Below are positions 62,366-64,000 of a stretch of 64,000 nucleotides of DNA, piece after piece. Every line of letters starts with the position of its first letter. Position 1 is the first letter of the stretch. Source of the DNA: Cellvibrio sp. PSBB006 (GTDB lineage Bacteria; Pseudomonadota; Gammaproteobacteria; Pseudomonadales; Cellvibrionaceae). The position numbers were made by a program, and so were the translations under genes. The stretch spans positions 992,001 to 1,056,000 of the forward strand of contig NZ_CP021382.1 in the NCBI RefSeq assembly GCF_002162135.1, given 5' to 3'. The notes beneath the pieces are model-generated. The model made no database searches. It was given only the letters and a program-made list of their open reading frames with translations, and was not told where the DNA came from.

Positions 62366-62551
62366 CTACACATTTCTATTCGCAGCACGTTGCTGTCGAG
62401 CCTGTTGACGCAGGAATTGCCTGCGCTGCAACAAGGGGCTGACCAGCAAATAAACCAGTACTGCAAAGGTAATACCGTAGGCCGCCCAGACGAACGGGCC
62501 ATGACCATTCATGACCATAAAGCTGGCGAAGGAGTCGAATTGAAAGGTCAT
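62366..62551 (-). CDS. ccmD: Haem exporter accessory protein CcmD
   Basis: A 61-residue single-pass membrane protein. The N-terminus has FASFMVMNGHGPFVWAAYG, with the conserved MNGHGPFVW-type segment, then the helix ITFAVLVYLLVSPLL and a basic tail (RRQFLRQQARQQRAANR). CcmD stabilises the CcmABC-CcmE complex in haem release. It overlaps ccmC by 4 bp at its start (62548-62551). Confidence 0.93.
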   Translation of the reverse strand: MTFQFDSFASFMVMNGHGPFVWAAYGITFAVLVYLLVSPLLQRRQFLRQQARQQRAANRNV

Positions 62552-63354
62552 ATTGTGCTGCCCCCTTTGACCGGGATGTCTTTGTTATCTGATGAAACCT
62601 GTTGCGCCACCAGATCACTCACCCATTGGGTGCGACTTTCCCGGCGCAGGATTTCAGCGCGCGTGTAAAGCAACAACACCAGCGCATAGAAACAGTAAAA
62701 AGCAATCACCATAGCCAGCAGTGGATACAACATGCTGGCGTGAATGGTCGACTCACCAACAAATTTGATCGACGCCGGTTGATGCAAGGTATACCACCAG
62801 TCCACTGACTTATAGATGATGGGGATATTGACCGTACCCACCAGGGCCAGGATAGCGCCGGCTTTGTCACCGGTATCCCGGCTATGAAACGCCTGCTGCA
62901 ACGCCATGATGCCGAGATAGAGGAAAAACAGAATCAGCATGGAAGTAATGCGCGCATCCCACTCCCACCAGGTTCCCCAGGTAGGTTTTCCCCAGATCGA
63001 GCCGGTTACCAATGAGATAAAGGTCAAGGCGGCACCGATAGGTGCGGCAGATTTCATGACCATGTAGGGCAGCTTCATCTTCCAGATCAGACCGACAGCG
63101 CCGCTGATGGCCATGATGTAATAACCCGCCAGCGCCAGAAAGGCAGCGGGAACGTGAATATAGATAATGCGGTAGCTATTGCCCTGCTTGGCATCAACCG
63201 GGGCGAAAGCCAAACCCCACACAGTGCCGACAATCAGTAACGTCAGCGTAACAACCGTTAGCCAGGGCAACCAAGCCTGGGTCTTTTCGTAAAACCAGCG
63301 GGGGGAACCCAATCGATGAAACCATTGCCACGCCACGTTTTTCACCTCACTCAT
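62548..63354 (-). CDS. ccmC: Haem exporter protein CcmC
   Basis: A 268-residue membrane protein with six predicted helices. The WWD motif is visible as WGKPTWGTWWEWDARITS, and conserved periplasmic histidines fall in IIYIHVPAAF and in the DWWYTLHQPASI region. CcmC delivers haem to CcmE together with CcmAB and CcmD. It lies 12 bp after ccmB and overlaps ccmD by 4 bp. The N-terminal extension (WQWFHRLGSPRWFYEKTQ) is typical of gammaproteobacterial CcmC. Confidence 0.95.
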   Translation of the reverse strand: MSEVKNVAWQWFHRLGSPRWFYEKTQAWLPWLTVVTLTLLIVGTVWGLAFAPVDAKQGNSYRIIYIHVPAAFLALAGYYIMAISGAVGLIWKMKLPYMVMKSAAPIGAALTFISLVTGSIWGKPTWGTWWEWDARITSMLILFFLYLGIMALQQAFHSRDTGDKAGAILALVGTVNIPIIYKSVDWWYTLHQPASIKFVGESTIHASMLYPLLAMVIAFYCFYALVLLLYTRAEILRRESRTQWVSDLVAQQVSSDNKDIPVKGGSTI

Positions 63355-63366
63355 TATTATTGTTGA

Positions 63367-64000
63367 TCAACCATCACTGGATACGCGTAACGCGCCAGCA
63401 GCGGCCAAGGGAGCCAGCACCACGGCCAGCGCCAGGAATGCGCCCAACACAGCCAACTGGCTGTTGATGACACTGCCCAGCACCGCATTGTGCACTGCAC
63501 TGGCGCCAAAGATCAGCACCGGAACATATAACGGCATCACAATTAACGACAACAACAGACCACCTTTACGCAATGCCACGGTTAATGCAGCACCGACGGC
63601 GCCGATTAGGCTCATGCTGGCCGTACCCAGTAAAAGGGTTATGCATAGCGGGCCGTAACCCCCTGACGGCAAAGCCAACATAACCCCCAATAGCGGGGAC
63701 ATCAAGGTCAAGGGTAAACCGGTGACCAGCCAATGCACCATTACTTTAGCTAACACGGTGAAATAAAGTGGCTGTGGGCCGATGAGCATCTGCTCCAGGG
63801 AGCCGTCTTCAAAGTCACTGCGGAACAGACCATCCAGGGATAATAAGGTTGCCAGCAACGCCATCACCCAAATCAGACCCGGCGCGATAGCGGCGAGGGT
63901 TTTACTTTCCGGACTAACGCCCAAAGGAATTAAGGTAATGGCAATGAGGAAGAACACCAGAGGGTTAACCATCTCGGCGCGATGACGCACAGCCAGCAAG
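63367..64000 (-). CDS. ccmB: Haem exporter protein CcmB (N-terminus cut by window edge)
   Basis: At least 210 residues of a polytopic permease are present; about 10-12 N-terminal residues lie beyond the edge. Family motifs are RAEMVNPLVFFLIAITLIPL, APGLIWVMALLATLLSLDGL, FEDGSLEQMLIGP and VMVHWLVTGLPLTLMSPLLG. The C-terminus (AAAGALRVS) matches the usual end. It is the membrane half of the CcmAB ABC transporter that drives haem release from CcmC-CcmE. The ATPase gene ccmA would be expected next, outside the window. Confidence 0.93.
   Translation of the reverse strand, partial: LLAVRHRAEMVNPLVFFLIAITLIPLGVSPESKTLAAIAPGLIWVMALLATLLSLDGLFRSDFEDGSLEQMLIGPQPLYFTVLAKVMVHWLVTGLPLTLMSPLLGVMLALPSGGYGPLCITLLLGTASMSLIGAVGAALTVALRKGGLLLSLIVMPLYVPVLIFGASAVHNAVLGSVINSQLAVLGAFLALAVVLAPLAAAGALRVSSDG

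Overview
The window reads as a chromosomal segment of a saprophytic gammaproteobacterium of the Cellvibrio type. This rests on secreted or lipidated polysaccharide-degrading enzymes with long serine-rich linkers and CBM10-like modules (GH26 mannanase, CE15 glucuronoyl esterase, GH18 chitinase), together with typical gammaproteobacterial housekeeping blocks (smc-zipA-ligA, ccm operon, hemB, rimO, rnk). The assignment to genus is inference; no rRNA gene is present.

Layout. 0-7 kb: truncated rimO, a chemoreceptor, an archaeal-type AMP/thymidine phosphorylase followed by a beta-CASP metallo-beta-lactamase, and a convergent MgtC/DUF4010 membrane protein. 7-16 kb: GH26 mannanase, rnk, a copper P-type ATPase behind a CueR-type promoter, a secreted CAP-domain protein, a CBM60-CBM10-CE15 esterase and a DUF418 membrane protein. 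16.3-29.8 kb: a fructan utilisation locus whose outer-membrane part is a SusC/SusD pair of the kind normally found in Bacteroidota, joined to two GH32 enzymes, a PfkB fructokinase, an MFS sugar porter and a ROK-family regulator. Inferred flow: the GH32 enzymes cut fructan at or outside the outer membrane, SusCD imports oligosaccharides, GH32 finishes hydrolysis in the periplasm, the porter brings in the sugar and the kinase phosphorylates fructose, with the ROK protein sensing the state.

30-35.5 kb: a DNA-repair-linked radical SAM protein plus DUF4130 protein behind a near-ideal LexA box, two orphan genes and a GH18 chitinase. 35.6-40.8 kb: a nested palindromic repeat, then DUF815 ATPase-ovoA-ovoB (ovothiol synthesis) and a response regulator. 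40.9-49 kb: hypothetical-hemB-DUF3012-mksF-mksE-mksB on the minus strand; this MksBEF/Wadjet-like condensin has no visible nuclease subunit (MksG/JetD), and two long inverted-repeat elements separate mksE from mksB. 49-56.5 kb: smc-zipA-ligA and a small SLT-type lipoprotein. 56.8-64 kb: the ccmBCDEFG and ccmHI cytochrome c maturation genes, split by two opposite-strand tRNA genes (Val-UAC, Asp-GUC) and a 49-residue membrane protein.

The strongest candidates for something unusual are the SusCD fructan locus in a gammaproteobacterial background, the tandem CCGGYDTYQ modules of its large GH32 lipoprotein, the SOS box on the radical SAM/DUF4130 operon, and the inverted-repeat pair inside the condensin operon.
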